This document shows positions 1 through 6,896 of a stretch of DNA of 25,847 nucleotides, one piece after another. This DNA is from a virus, in the IMG/VR virus record IMGVR_UViG_3300034073_000968, positions 1 through 25,847 of that record, one strand, 5' to 3'. The notes under the pieces are model-generated. The model ran no database searches, was not told where the DNA came from, and saw only the letters and a program-made list of their open reading frames with translations. Within the stretch, counting starts at the first letter, position 1. Every line of letters begins with the position of its first letter. The translations under genes were made by a program, and so were the position numbers.

Positions 1-147
1 GTCTTGACCGGGTGTCAGTGATGTGCGGTGAAAGGTTTTGCTGATCTCGTTACCGTCTTCCATGATGCGTGTTGCTTCACGGTAAAGAACGATGCCGTTC
101 TCTGTGACGGTGATCTGATCGACTGTGGTGGTTTTGGTGAGTGACAT
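1..147 (-). CDS. Hypothetical phage protein, C-terminus cut by window edge
   Basis: The reading frame runs leftward from an ATG at 145-147 and stays open to the first base of the window (49 codons, no stop seen). It begins MSLTKTTTVDQITVTENG and is rich in Thr, Ile and Val. A purine-rich ribosome binding site (AAAGGA) lies just upstream of the ATG. It follows the tail fibre gene in the same direction, so it is the next gene of the tail region. I recall similar short proteins next to tail fibre genes of environmental phages, but I do not know a function. The true length cannot be judged from this window. Confidence 0.7.
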   Translation of the reverse strand, partial: MSLTKTTTVDQITVTENGIVLYREATRIMEDGNEISKTFHRTSLTPGQD

Positions 148-190
148 TTTTGTTTCCTTTGTGTCTGGTCAAACTATTCTGGTCTGACTA

Positions 191-1339
191 TTAAGTTGCT
201 GTTACATACGAAAAATTGACAAAAATGTCAGAGCCACTGGCGAACCAGTCGGCTATTGTGTTGTCGTAAGTGGCGTTGTATGTTGCTACGATTGTTCCAG
301 AGTTTGTACCTTGTACAAAACCAATAAATCCAGAAAAGTATCCGGCTGCAGGTGCGCCAGCTCCGCTTGCGTAGAAATGAATTGACGGCCTTGTTTGACC
401 AGCCAAATCAGTAAGGTTTGCAAAGCTAAATGGTAAGTTTCCAAGTGTTACCGTTCCGCTTGGAGTGCTCGACGAACCAATAACAACTTGCCCTGTTATG
501 GTTACTACCCTGCCAATTTTTGTATATGTTAAAACATCATAAATTGAATTAAGGGTTAGGGTTCCACCTCCGCAAGTAAGCGTTGGCGTCCAAGTACCCT
601 CTTCATAATCATCCAGCGTGTTTGCGTCAGATGATGCTGATTGAGTTGCGGGGAAGGTGATGCCTGACCCAGACTGCGATGTTGCGCCTTGCAAAGCCAG
701 AGACTTGTCTTTCTCGACGGCAAGAGTCTGCGTGAACGTAACTGGGTTTCCTGATACGCCTGATGGTGCGCTGTACCAAATATGAGCGCCAGCATTTTGA
801 GAATACGCAGATGCAAATCCGTTAGCTTTATAGATGTTGTTTGTGCCGTTGTAGTAAAAGTTTTGCGACAACAAAACTGCGCTATTACTTCCTGAATACA
901 AAGCCCCACCGATGTTTTCAAGTGCTTTGAAGCCAGCGCCCCAAGCACTTGGCGTAACGCCGTTAAGTGCCACGTTTCCATTCGCATCCCAAGTCGGCGC
1001 ACCGGTAGACAATTTAGCTGTTGTAACCGAGCCATCTTGCAAAGCGGTTGTCGTTACCGTGTTCTGACCCGGTGCAATGACTTGCGTGATCGGGCTGGTG
1101 TAGTACACATAGATGTTGCTCGTACCTGCTGGGGGAGCCGATGTGAATGTGATGGTATTGCCACTGACAGTGTACGCACTGCCGGGGTTTTGGGGCACAT
1201 TGGAGATAACAGCCTGCACCTGTGCAACAGATGCCACAGGGCGTGACAGCGTGAAAGCTGTGGTCGAGCCGTTACCGTTGAAGAAATCAACAGCAGGCGT
1301 AAACGCCTGTGTGGTTGCGGTGTTACCGATGTAAGACAT
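191..1339 (-). CDS. Tail fibre / receptor-binding protein
   Basis: The 382-residue protein is rich in Gly, Ser, Thr and Asn. The N-terminal part (about 1-110) has alternating beta-strand patterns (FNGNGSTTAFTLSRPV, then FTSAPPAGTSNIYVYYTSP) ending in a collagen-free linker with TTALQDGSVTTAKLS, typical of the virion-attachment part of phage tail fibres. Near residue 245 is EGTWTPTLTCGGGTLTLN, followed by a beta-rich C-terminal domain. In many phage fibres an EGTWTP segment marks the start of the distal receptor-binding head; that is family knowledge from memory. It is the longest gene of the left-hand tail cluster, and its ATG overlaps the stop codon of the gene before it (TAATG). Binding to the host surface is inferred. 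No chaperone gene is seen beside it. Confidence 0.75.
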   Translation of the reverse strand: MSYIGNTATTQAFTPAVDFFNGNGSTTAFTLSRPVASVAQVQAVISNVPQNPGSAYTVSGNTITFTSAPPAGTSNIYVYYTSPITQVIAPGQNTVTTTALQDGSVTTAKLSTGAPTWDANGNVALNGVTPSAWGAGFKALENIGGALYSGSNSAVLLSQNFYYNGTNNIYKANGFASAYSQNAGAHIWYSAPSGVSGNPVTFTQTLAVEKDKSLALQGATSQSGSGITFPATQSASSDANTLDDYEEGTWTPTLTCGGGTLTLNSIYDVLTYTKIGRVVTITGQVVIGSSSTPSGTVTLGNLPFSFANLTDLAGQTRPSIHFYASGAGAPAAGYFSGFIGFVQGTNSGTIVATYNATYDNTIADWFASGSDIFVNFSYVTAT

Positions 1340-1668
1340 TAACTGATCTCCAGCAATGAAGCGAAGCAGTCGCCAGAAGAGGCCGCGCTATTGACGATGT
1401 ACAACACATCAGCCGCTTCCAACACAACCTTCTGGTCACCACCAACAATCACCAACGAGCCGCCAACAGGAACCGTAGCTCCTTTGACCAAGTAGTAATT
1501 AACCGCTGATCGGGTAACGTAGGCATCAGTCGTGATAGGCGAAGCCGAGGTGTTGGCCATCGACAGGCCAATCAGTGTGGTCTGTGTGGCTGCTGGGCAG
1601 GTGTAAACCGTGGCAGCCGATGTACCAACGTCTTTGCTTGCGTACGATTTAAATGTATTTGTTGCCAT
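1339..1668 (-). CDS. Small virion-associated protein
   Basis: A 109-residue protein beginning MATNTFKSYASKDVG, with a beta-rich composition (Thr, Ser, Ala, Val), no Cys pairs and no membrane segment. It lies between tail-fibre and small tail genes in one leftward array. Its stop overlaps the next ATG by one base (TAATG), so translation is likely coupled to the fibre. Composition and place suggest a decoration or fibre-attachment protein, but I recognise no domain. The start is an ATG three bases after the stop codon of the upstream gene. Confidence 0.7.
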   Translation of the reverse strand: MATNTFKSYASKDVGTSAATVYTCPAATQTTLIGLSMANTSASPITTDAYVTRSAVNYYLVKGATVPVGGSLVIVGGDQKVVLEAADVLYIVNSAASSGDCFASLLEIS

Positions 1669-1671
1669 GAT

Positions 1672-2130
1672 TTATCCTAGCGCGATTGCCATCGCAACTG
1701 CCGTACCAGCAGGGTCAACCTGCAAATTAGTTTGAGCCCCCGCCACAGTCGAAGCGCCTGTACCACCAGAAACAATCGGCACGATGCCGCCGTTTGCGAA
1801 CGAAGCCGTGGTCCCATCTACATACGCTGTACGCTCTGCTGGCTGCGTGACAAACACATCCTTTGTACCGGCAGAAAAGTTGACCAGCGAACCGCTGTTG
1901 GACGATGAAAGCACCGTGTCGCGTGACAGCGTTGTGCCCGACGAGGTGTAGGTACCAATACCCACTTCCCATTCGTTCGTGCCTTGACCGGCGATGGTGT
2001 AGTAGGTGGTGTTGGCGTTACCAATGACGGCGAACGACTGGAATCCGGTGTAAGCCCCAGCGAGAGTTACGGTGCCCGTACCCGTCGTGGTCGTGGTTTC
2101 CCGGACACGATCTGCAAGTACGAGTGCCAT
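1672..2130 (-). CDS. Phage tail-region structural protein
   Basis: A 152-residue protein starting MALVLADRVRETTTTTG and containing YYTIAGQGTNEWEVGIGTYT in its first half. I recall this N-terminal pattern from many tail-region proteins of proteobacterial phages, where it often precedes fibre-like sequences. The C-terminal third is Gly/Ala rich (GGIVPIVSGGTGASTVAGAQ), resembling the flexible linker seen before fibre domains. It may be a fibre-base or adhesin-adaptor protein. Function is inferred from the neighbours only; it sits two bases from the upstream gene and three from the downstream one. Confidence 0.7.
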   Translation of the reverse strand: MALVLADRVRETTTTTGTGTVTLAGAYTGFQSFAVIGNANTTYYTIAGQGTNEWEVGIGTYTSSGTTLSRDTVLSSSNSGSLVNFSAGTKDVFVTQPAERTAYVDGTTASFANGGIVPIVSGGTGASTVAGAQTNLQVDPAGTAVAMAIALG

Positions 2131-2132
2131 GA

Positions 2133-2651
2133 TTAAGTCGCATCCAAGCTGAAGGTGTAGGTAACAGTCAGTGTGTCACCAGACACAACTGTGCGGTCGC
2201 CGGGGGACTGGAAGTCCGAGGCAGAGAACAACACACCTGATGTACCAGAGGCGGCGTTACACAAGAACGCGCCAGCCACCACGCCACCAGAACCCGTGAT
2301 AGAGAACTGAGAAGGTGAGGCAGAGTTGGCAATCACCGAAGGGTCGGCTGTTGTTGCTGTGCCGAAGGTCACGGCTTTGCGGTTACCAGAGTAGTCGGTG
2401 AACTCAGTCCAACCTGCGTGCGAAGCCAGCGTGTCAGCAGCGGCAATCGAAGTACCCGAACCGGGGCCGGTAATCAAACCCAAGTACCAAGCGGCAGTGT
2501 ATGCACTGCCCTTGAAATACTGCGTGTTCATGTCTTGCAGACCTTCGTTCACGACGAGGTTGTGTGTGGTTTCTTCCCACTTGAAGTTACCGTCAGCGTC
2601 GTGGCAGACCACTTTGTAAACGCCGCCAGCTTTAGCTGTGTTGGTAAACAT
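2133..2651 (-). CDS. Tail-region protein of unknown function
   Basis: A 172-residue protein beginning MFTNTAKAGGVYKVVC, followed by a short charged segment (HDADGNFKWEE) and an almost entirely beta-rich remainder ending TVTYTFSLDAT. The ATG is preceded by an AAGGAGC-type ribosome binding site at 2654-2660. It belongs to the leftward run of four small structural genes between the adaptor-like protein and the tail fibre. From memory, homologues occur in the same place in environmental tailed phages, but no biochemical role is known to me. Confidence 0.7.
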   Translation of the reverse strand: MFTNTAKAGGVYKVVCHDADGNFKWEETTHNLVVNEGLQDMNTQYFKGSAYTAAWYLGLITGPGSGTSIAAADTLASHAGWTEFTDYSGNRKAVTFGTATTADPSVIANSASPSQFSITGSGGVVAGAFLCNAASGTSGVLFSASDFQSPGDRTVVSGDTLTVTYTFSLDAT

Positions 2652-2660
2652 TTTTGCTCC

Positions 2661-3089
2661 TTACGAGATACGGATGATTGCGGCAGTGCTGGTGACAGCA
2701 GGGAACTGCACAGTGAAGGTTGTGGTTGATGTTTTGTCTGCACCGAAGTCCAGCACGCAAACAGTAGGGTTTTCAACACCAGACTTGTAGATAAGCGCGC
2801 CGCGAGCTGTCAGGGCGGAAGTCCAAGTCACGTTGGCAAACGACAAATACACTGTCGCGTTGCCGGTCTGATTACCGATTGTAGGTGTTTGAGTAACCGC
2901 CAACACCTCGCCGCCCGATGTATACCCCGAAGACACGACCTCGCCTACAGACGTGTACGCAGTTGTGTCTGGGCCGATATTGGCGGAGCCTGTGTACAGC
3001 GCAATCTTGAACGTGTCGGCGTCAAAGTCGAAGTCGCCTTTTGGCAGCCCAAGCTTGAAAGTATTTGTTGCGCCTTGTGTGATAGCCAT
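2661..3089 (-). CDS. Tail-region protein of unknown function
   Basis: A 142-residue protein starting MAITQGATNTFKLGLPKG. The middle part reads DTFKIALYTGSANIGPDTTAY, a pattern I have seen in conserved uncharacterised phage virion proteins. It is beta-rich and acidic at the N-terminal end, with no membrane segment. Its ATG shares a base with the stop of the preceding adaptor-like gene (TAATG), so the two are probably translationally coupled. A tail tip or adhesion accessory role is possible, but only position supports it. Confidence 0.7.
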   Translation of the reverse strand: MAITQGATNTFKLGLPKGDFDFDADTFKIALYTGSANIGPDTTAYTSVGEVVSSGYTSGGEVLAVTQTPTIGNQTGNATVYLSFANVTWTSALTARGALIYKSGVENPTVCVLDFGADKTSTTTFTVQFPAVTSTAAIIRIS

Positions 3090-3820
3090 TACTTGACCCC
3101 GTTATTTTGCGGCAACGGAAGTACGCGGGATTGACCGCTGCGGTACGCGTCGCTGCGCTCCAAGCCGTCGCCAAGACGGGAGGCCAGTGCAAGTGCTTCT
3201 TTGTACTTGGTCTCGTACAGCGCAACCAAATCAGCTTCGCCTTTCATGAAGGTGTAGGCTTCGACCAGCGAACCGTACAACAGCACGCTGTCAAAATTGT
3301 CACCCAGCCATGTACGACCGTCAGATGCAGTGGTGATGGACTCGGGGTAATAGTAGTAGTGCAGCTCAACGCTGTAGGCTGCATCAGGTGTGGGGCCCAA
3401 AATGAAAGACAGCTCGTCGGTTATGACAGGCGACGCATCATTGGTGGTTGTCGGACCAAACAAAGCGTAGTACTTCGGGATAGCCGTGTCCGTGGGCTGT
3501 GGGTACGCCTGACGGATGAAGTTCACATCCTTGTTCAACAAATACTCGTACACGCCGGAGGCGTCAATCACAGCCATCGAGTAGACGGACAGGAAGTCGC
3601 CGGGGCACGACAGGTATTTGTTGTTTGCTGTGGTTGTGCCTGTGACGTTCTTACGCAACGACGGGAACTGCACCGTGTTGAAGATGCGCTGTTCCGCCTG
3701 CTTGATGAAGGTGTTGATCTGGGTCTCAGTGTCAACAACACTTCCATCAGCAAGATACGTATCGGGAAACGTGTTCTCCGTGTACGCTTGGATGTTTGCG
3801 TAAAGTTCGTCGTAGGTCAT
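3089..3820 (-). CDS. Head-tail adaptor-like protein
   Basis: A 243-residue protein starting MTYDELYANIQAYTENTF. The N-terminal helix, the segment TQINTFIKQAEQRIFNTVQF near residues 33-52, and the later FDSVLLYGSLVEAYTFMKGE helix resemble the helical adaptor proteins that dock below the portal in podoviruses (I recall an SU10-type adaptor family). The part between is beta-rich. The 310-residue protein encoded about 800 bases upstream may be a second connector component. The assignment rests on pattern memory and gene order; a profile search against portal-adaptor families would settle it. Confidence that it is a gene is high, and that it is an adaptor is moderate. Confidence 0.65.
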   Translation of the reverse strand: MTYDELYANIQAYTENTFPDTYLADGSVVDTETQINTFIKQAEQRIFNTVQFPSLRKNVTGTTTANNKYLSCPGDFLSVYSMAVIDASGVYEYLLNKDVNFIRQAYPQPTDTAIPKYYALFGPTTTNDASPVITDELSFILGPTPDAAYSVELHYYYYPESITTASDGRTWLGDNFDSVLLYGSLVEAYTFMKGEADLVALYETKYKEALALASRLGDGLERSDAYRSGQSRVLPLPQNNGVK

Positions 3821-3821
3821 G

Positions 3822-3977
3822 TTAGGCCATTGGTCCGCGTGCCATCACGCCTTTTGTAGCTGCGCCAGTACCGCGGACTTTGATGCCCGAAGTCTTGACA
3901 TTTTTCTCTGGGTAACCGTTGCTGCCCGTTGGCTGCTTGTTAGGCTGGGGCATGTTGGGTTTGACTTTTTCTTTCAT
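3822..3977 (-). CDS. Small basic Pro/Lys-rich phage protein (51 aa)
   Basis: Found by reading the gap between two genes. ATG at 3975-3977, TAA at 3822-3824, 51 residues beginning MKEKVKPNMPQPNKQPTG and ending KGVMARGPMA. A very strong ribosome binding site (GGAGG) sits seven bases upstream and overlaps the stop codon of the preceding gene. The protein is basic and Pro/Gly/Lys rich, so probably disordered. Its stop lies one base before the start of the adaptor-like gene. The strong initiation signal and the fit to the gap make it a likely real gene. Its role is unknown. Confidence 0.75.
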   Translation of the reverse strand: MKEKVKPNMPQPNKQPTGSNGYPEKNVKTSGIKVRGTGAATKGVMARGPMA

Positions 3978-3978
3978 A

Positions 3979-4170
3979 TTAGCCTCCACGGCCCACAGAT
4001 TTCTGGTTCTTGATCTTGGCCATATTGCGACCGTATTTCAGCATGTCGCTGTTGGTCTTGCCGCCAGCACGAAGCTTGGTCAAAGGCTTGCCGGGGTGCA
4101 TGGCTTTTTCATGCTTACCAACGGCAGCTTTAATCATTTTCTTGTCTTGCGCTAAGTCTTTTTTGTCCAT
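3979..4170 (-). CDS. Small basic phage protein (63 aa)
   Basis: A 63-residue, lysine-rich protein beginning MDKKDLAQDKKMIKAAVGKH and containing HPGKPLTKLRAGGKTN. An AAGGAG ribosome binding site precedes the ATG. It resembles, from memory, a widespread small protein of environmental phages that lies near connector genes. The high positive charge suggests DNA or RNA binding, or packing inside the virion, but no motif proves this. It is one of a set of small basic proteins clustered between 3.8 and 6.9 kb. Confidence 0.75.
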   Translation of the reverse strand: MDKKDLAQDKKMIKAAVGKHEKAMHPGKPLTKLRAGGKTNSDMLKYGRNMAKIKNQKSVGRGG

Positions 4171-4180
4171 GTTCGACTCC

Positions 4181-4609
4181 TTATGTCGTTACTACCGTTA
4201 CTGTACCAATTTCCACCAACATGTTCAAATAGTTTGGTGTCAAACCGTCGTCATCCAAGCTTGCGCCACCAACAGGGTTCCACCCCCATTGAATGTCTCG
4301 GCTACCTTCGCTTTGAAAACCTTGAGCGAGTATATCTGTGCTGTCACTGTTGATGACCTGTAGGCCAGTCGTGCCAGACGTCACATAGCTGCGATCAGGG
4401 CGGGGGTTGCGAACACCTTGGGGGTCATCCACCGGGTACATACCCAGTTGCAACTGCGGTTGATCTGGATCCCAGCACTCTGGGCACACAAGCAACTCGT
4501 AGTTCTTGGTCTTGATAACCTCGCGGCGAAGTTCTTTGAGCTTGAAGCGCCCATCGCAGCGATCGCACTGGGCGATGCTGTACTTGCCGGATGCAAACCG
4601 GTTTCCCAT
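4181..4609 (-). CDS. Zinc-ribbon-containing virion protein
   Basis: A 142-residue protein with two CxxC pairs: CDRC at residues 15-18 and CPEC at 42-45, the usual arrangement of a small zinc ribbon. They are followed by WDPDQPQLQLGMYPVDDPQG and a C-terminal beta-rich half. The start abuts the stop of the 310-residue connector-like gene with no intergenic space. I recall this family from head-tail genes of environmental phages, where it is annotated only as a structural protein. The zinc ribbon is visible; what it binds is not. Confidence 0.75.
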   Translation of the reverse strand: MGNRFASGKYSIAQCDRCDGRFKLKELRREVIKTKNYELLVCPECWDPDQPQLQLGMYPVDDPQGVRNPRPDRSYVTSGTTGLQVINSDSTDILAQGFQSEGSRDIQWGWNPVGGASLDDDGLTPNYLNMLVEIGTVTVVTT

Positions 4610-5542
4610 TTAGTACCCGCCGCCAATGAATTGCTGACGTGGCACAAAACGAACCGCGGCTTTCTCTTGATCTTCGTCGGCAGCCATGGCCCAAGCCTCG
4701 TCATACTGCGCCTTCAAAACTTGCAAGCGGTCGAGTCCACCGGGAACTTTGAGCGCCAAGTAGTAAGCCAGCCCTGCGGTCATGCAGGGGATGAAGCGGA
4801 ATGGGACGTCCATCACGTTGACACCGCCGCCGGCATCTTGCACACGGCGCATGCGCCAATAGACAAACTGGTAGCTCTGGGCGCCATCTGGTGTGGGCCA
4901 CACGGTCACGCGAGGGAGGTTCTGCACGCTCACGTTGGCGCCGGCCAAATGAGCTGCCGCAGTGGTGCCGTTTTGGCCGCGGAACACGTTGCCAAGCGTA
5001 TTGCCGTCCACGTAGCCGTAGTTGATAGTCTCGGAGCCGATTTGCACGAAGCCCGCCGCAGGCAGGCTAGACGCGTTCACGAGCGTGATCGTAGTGTCAG
5101 TAGACGAAATGCCAGACGCAAGAGTCGTTGCTGGCGCTGCCGTTTGACCATCCATGCGTTGTACCCAAACCTGAATTGGACGAGCCTGCTGAAGTTTGTT
5201 TGGTAAGGTCGCATAGGTCGAGACGCTGATGCGGGTAATTGTCAAATCGGCTTGGTTAGACTGCTGGTTGGCCTGCGTGCGAATGACGTGCTCCAGCAAA
5301 TCCACGGTGTCGTTTGGCAGCGCGTAGGTGTTGAGGCCTTGCACCAAGGGGATGGTGCCCTGCTCAAACGTCCACATATTCACGCCGCGGTTGGCCCAGT
5401 CAGCGAACAACAAGTTCAGCGAACGGCGGGCGGTCTTCAAGTCATAGCCCGTGCGCAACTCCGAGCCCACGCGCTCGAACGCCTCCTCGACCAGTTCGGT
5501 CAGGTCGAGGTTAAAACCAGTGGTTCCGGATGTTATTGCCAT
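4610..5542 (-). CDS. Head-tail connector-like protein with inserted beta domain
   Basis: A 310-residue protein whose N-terminal part (LDLTELVEEAFERVGSELRT, then TARRSLNLLFADWANRGVN) is helical and matches, from memory, a connector/adaptor-like family of podovirus-type phages. Residues about 145-190 form a beta-rich insert containing LPAAGFVQIGSETINYG and FRGQNGTTAAAHLAG. That motif recurs in unrelated phage structural proteins and behaves like a mobile Ig-like or attachment module. The C-terminal part (YLALKVPGGLDRLQVLKAQY) returns to helix. It lies between a small zinc-ribbon gene and small basic genes. A role at the portal-tail joint is inferred. Confidence 0.7.
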   Translation of the reverse strand: MAITSGTTGFNLDLTELVEEAFERVGSELRTGYDLKTARRSLNLLFADWANRGVNMWTFEQGTIPLVQGLNTYALPNDTVDLLEHVIRTQANQQSNQADLTITRISVSTYATLPNKLQQARPIQVWVQRMDGQTAAPATTLASGISSTDTTITLVNASSLPAAGFVQIGSETINYGYVDGNTLGNVFRGQNGTTAAAHLAGANVSVQNLPRVTVWPTPDGAQSYQFVYWRMRRVQDAGGGVNVMDVPFRFIPCMTAGLAYYLALKVPGGLDRLQVLKAQYDEAWAMAADEDQEKAAVRFVPRQQFIGGGY

Positions 5543-5545
5543 GGG

Positions 5546-5719
5546 TTATTTCATTTTCTTCAACGTCTGCGCCAGACGAGCACGTTGGCCCAGCTTGCCG
5601 GGGGCTTTAGCGGCCTTGGCGAGCTTTGCCGCGGGAATCTTTTCGCCCTTGGGCACGCCCATTTGCTTGTGCAAAGCGCCGGGTTTTTTAATCGCTTTTT
5701 GAATCCACTTCTCAGCCAT
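5546..5719 (-). CDS. Small Lys/Ala-rich basic protein (57 aa)
   Basis: Found by reading the gap. ATG at 5717-5719 and TAA at 5546-5548 give 57 residues: MAEKWIQKAIKKPGALHKQM, then Lys/Ala-rich repeats ending ARLAQTLKKMK. The start overlaps the stop of the preceding gene (TAATG), which implies coupled translation. I recall close relatives in many tailed phages, usually about this length and unannotated. It is strongly basic and probably helical at the C-terminus. A nucleic-acid-binding or capsid-internal role is possible but unproven. Confidence 0.8.
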   Translation of the reverse strand: MAEKWIQKAIKKPGALHKQMGVPKGEKIPAAKLAKAAKAPGKLGQRARLAQTLKKMK

Positions 5720-5952
5720 TATCGAAATCCCGCTGTTTTCTTTGCAATCGTTTTTGGCTGCGCCACAAACTGCTTGCCTGCTTTCTTACCCGCGCGTTTT
5801 GCACGGGTAGTTGCCGCGTACTCGGATGGCGTTAAAGACTTGATAGCGGCCTCGGGCAAATAGCGCTCCCCCGTCTTGGAAGACGGTTTGCCGGACTTGG
5901 TGCGCCACTTTTGGGCTGTCCAGTCCTTGAGCGATTGCTGAGGCTTTTTCAT
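5719..5952 (-). CDS. DUF5872-like small basic protein (77 aa)
   Basis: A 77-residue basic protein beginning MKKPQQSLKDWTAQKWRTKS, with GERYLPEAAIKSLTPSEYAA in the middle and a Lys/Arg/Ala-rich tail (ATTRAKRAGKKAGKQF). The pattern of a KDWT..KWRTKSGKPS head followed by RYLPE.AI..L matches, from memory, the uncharacterised family DUF5872, found in phages and large viruses. Its ATG overlaps the upstream stop as ATGA, and its own stop overlaps the next start as TAATG, so three small genes are chained. Function is unknown; the charge suggests contact with nucleic acid. Confidence 0.8.
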   Translation of the reverse strand: MKKPQQSLKDWTAQKWRTKSGKPSSKTGERYLPEAAIKSLTPSEYAATTRAKRAGKKAGKQFVAQPKTIAKKTAGFR

Positions 5953-6236
5953 GACTTATATCCGCCGCCCTTTGCTTTGTATTGCTTGGCCAAGAGCTGT
6001 GCTTTGCGAGCGCTCCACTGCCCTGCGCCGGTGCCTTGTACTGCCCGAGATTTGATTGACTCAAACAAGGACTTGCGCATGCCGGGCTTGGTGTAGTTGC
6101 CCGCTTCATTTACCTTTGATTTGACCTCGCCACCTTGCTTGTACTCGGTAAAGTCGGTGTCATCTCGGCGTGCTTTCTTCACGCCTTTAGGCATTTTGCT
6201 GGGGGCAACCGCCCCCATTCCGCGGCACGCCATCAT
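5949..6236 (-). CDS. Small basic phage protein (95 aa)
   Basis: A 95-residue basic protein beginning MMACRGMGAVAPSKMPKG and containing NEAGNYTKPGMRKSLFESIK, then GQWSARKAQLLAKQYKAKGG. I recall this last pattern as a conserved motif in uncharacterised proteins of environmental phages. Either of two adjacent ATGs (6236 or 6233) could be the start, and neither has a strong ribosome binding site. It is chained by an ATGA overlap to the DUF5872-like gene. No domain with known function is visible. Confidence 0.75.
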   Translation of the reverse strand: MMACRGMGAVAPSKMPKGVKKARRDDTDFTEYKQGGEVKSKVNEAGNYTKPGMRKSLFESIKSRAVQGTGAGQWSARKAQLLAKQYKAKGGGYKS

Positions 6237-6239
6237 GGC

Positions 6240-6431
6240 TTAGCACTTACCGCCGTAAGCCATTTTCTTGGTCATGCCGCCGGCCTTCATGCCCAGCGGT
6301 TTGCCGCCCTTCATGGCAATTTGCTTGCCTTTGGTTTTACCCTTGGCTGCAATACCGTCGCGGCTTGGAGCTGCGGTGCGAACTGAACCCATTTTGGCTT
6401 TGGTGATGCCGTTTCCAGATGATTTAGCCAT
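6240..6431 (-). CDS. Small Gly/Lys/Met-rich protein (63 aa)
   Basis: A 63-residue protein beginning MAKSSGNGITKAKMGSVRT and ending in a low-complexity stretch with MKGGKPLGMKAGGMTKK and AYGGKC. Composition is almost entirely Gly, Lys, Met, Ala and Ser, so it is likely unstructured and very basic. An AAGGAGG ribosome binding site is placed seven bases before the ATG. It follows the holin-like gene in transcription. Similar GGK/GGM-rich peptides are common next to DUF6321-type genes in environmental phages, as far as I recall. The role is unknown. Confidence 0.75.
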   Translation of the reverse strand: MAKSSGNGITKAKMGSVRTAAPSRDGIAAKGKTKGKQIAMKGGKPLGMKAGGMTKKMAYGGKC

Positions 6432-6448
6432 GTTGGCCTCCTTAAAAA

Positions 6449-6640
6449 TTACTCGTCGGTTGGTGGTTTAATACGGCCAAGCAGTCGCTGAACCGTGTCG
6501 GTTTCAAAGATGCGAATGCCTGTCCAGACAATCGTAAAGAGCGCAGCGATTGAAGGTAGCATGTCAGCAAGTGTTCCCACAACGGTCAGCACAGAAGCGG
6601 CGTCTACGATGTGTTTCGTTTGTTCTTGTACGGTTGTCAT
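6449..6640 (-). CDS. Holin-like membrane protein
   Basis: A 63-residue protein with a short polar N-terminus (MTTVQEQTKHIVDAAS), a hydrophobic stretch at about residues 15-45 that can form two closely spaced membrane helices separated by a short Asp/Met/Pro turn, and a charged tail (RLLGRIKPPTDE). Size, topology and the IAALFTIVWTGIRIFE segment match small phage holins, which form pores in the inner membrane to start lysis. No endolysin is encoded in this window, so the lysis role is inferred from the protein alone. The start directly follows the upstream stop. Confidence 0.7.
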   Translation of the reverse strand: MTTVQEQTKHIVDAASVLTVVGTLADMLPSIAALFTIVWTGIRIFETDTVQRLLGRIKPPTDE

Positions 6641-6641
6641 A

Positions 6642-6896
6642 TCAGCAATTCCATGCCCGCAGGCTCTTGTTGATACGTGAGTTAGGGTCCTTGGCGGTCT
6701 TGGCGCTTGTGAGCTTTTTCTTCATGCCTTCCATGCGTGCGCAGAAAGAATCACGTCGTTTGCCGCCCTCTGGTTGAGGCGCCTTTAGACCGGGCTTGCC
6801 CGGGTTGGCTTTGTTGTAGGAAGCGCGGCCCTTGGCGTTCAAACCGCCCTTCGGGTTTTTGCCTTCCTTACGCTGCCAAGCCGGGGTCTTAGCCAC
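6642..6896 (-). CDS. DUF6321-like small basic protein (84 aa), GTG start
   Basis: An 84-residue basic protein: (M)AKTPAWQRKEGKNPKGGLN, then GRASYNKANPGKPGLKAPQP, a Cys-containing middle (SFCARMEGMKKKL) and a C-terminal RINKSLRAWNC. The N-terminal half is, from memory, the signature of the uncharacterised family DUF6321, widespread in tailed phages. The first codon is GTG at 6894-6896, and the gene overlaps the preceding structural gene by eight bases, so initiation is probably coupled. Function unknown. The motif AWQRKEGKNP..GLN is also reminiscent of DNA-contacting loops, but that is only an impression. Confidence 0.8.
   Translation of the reverse strand: MAKTPAWQRKEGKNPKGGLNAKGRASYNKANPGKPGLKAPQPEGGKRRDSFCARMEGMKKKLTSAKTAKDPNSRINKSLRAWNC

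Noticed and set aside
4-17. TTGACCGGGTGTCA near the left edge, similar to the stop-codon element
   Set aside because: It has an extra base, lies within a coding frame on the other strand and is not at a stop codon; probably coincidence.
3107-3859. Rightward 250-codon frame opposite the adaptor-like gene
   Set aside because: Antisense shadow with Val/Arg/Cys-rich composition; the leftward gene has better composition and coupling.
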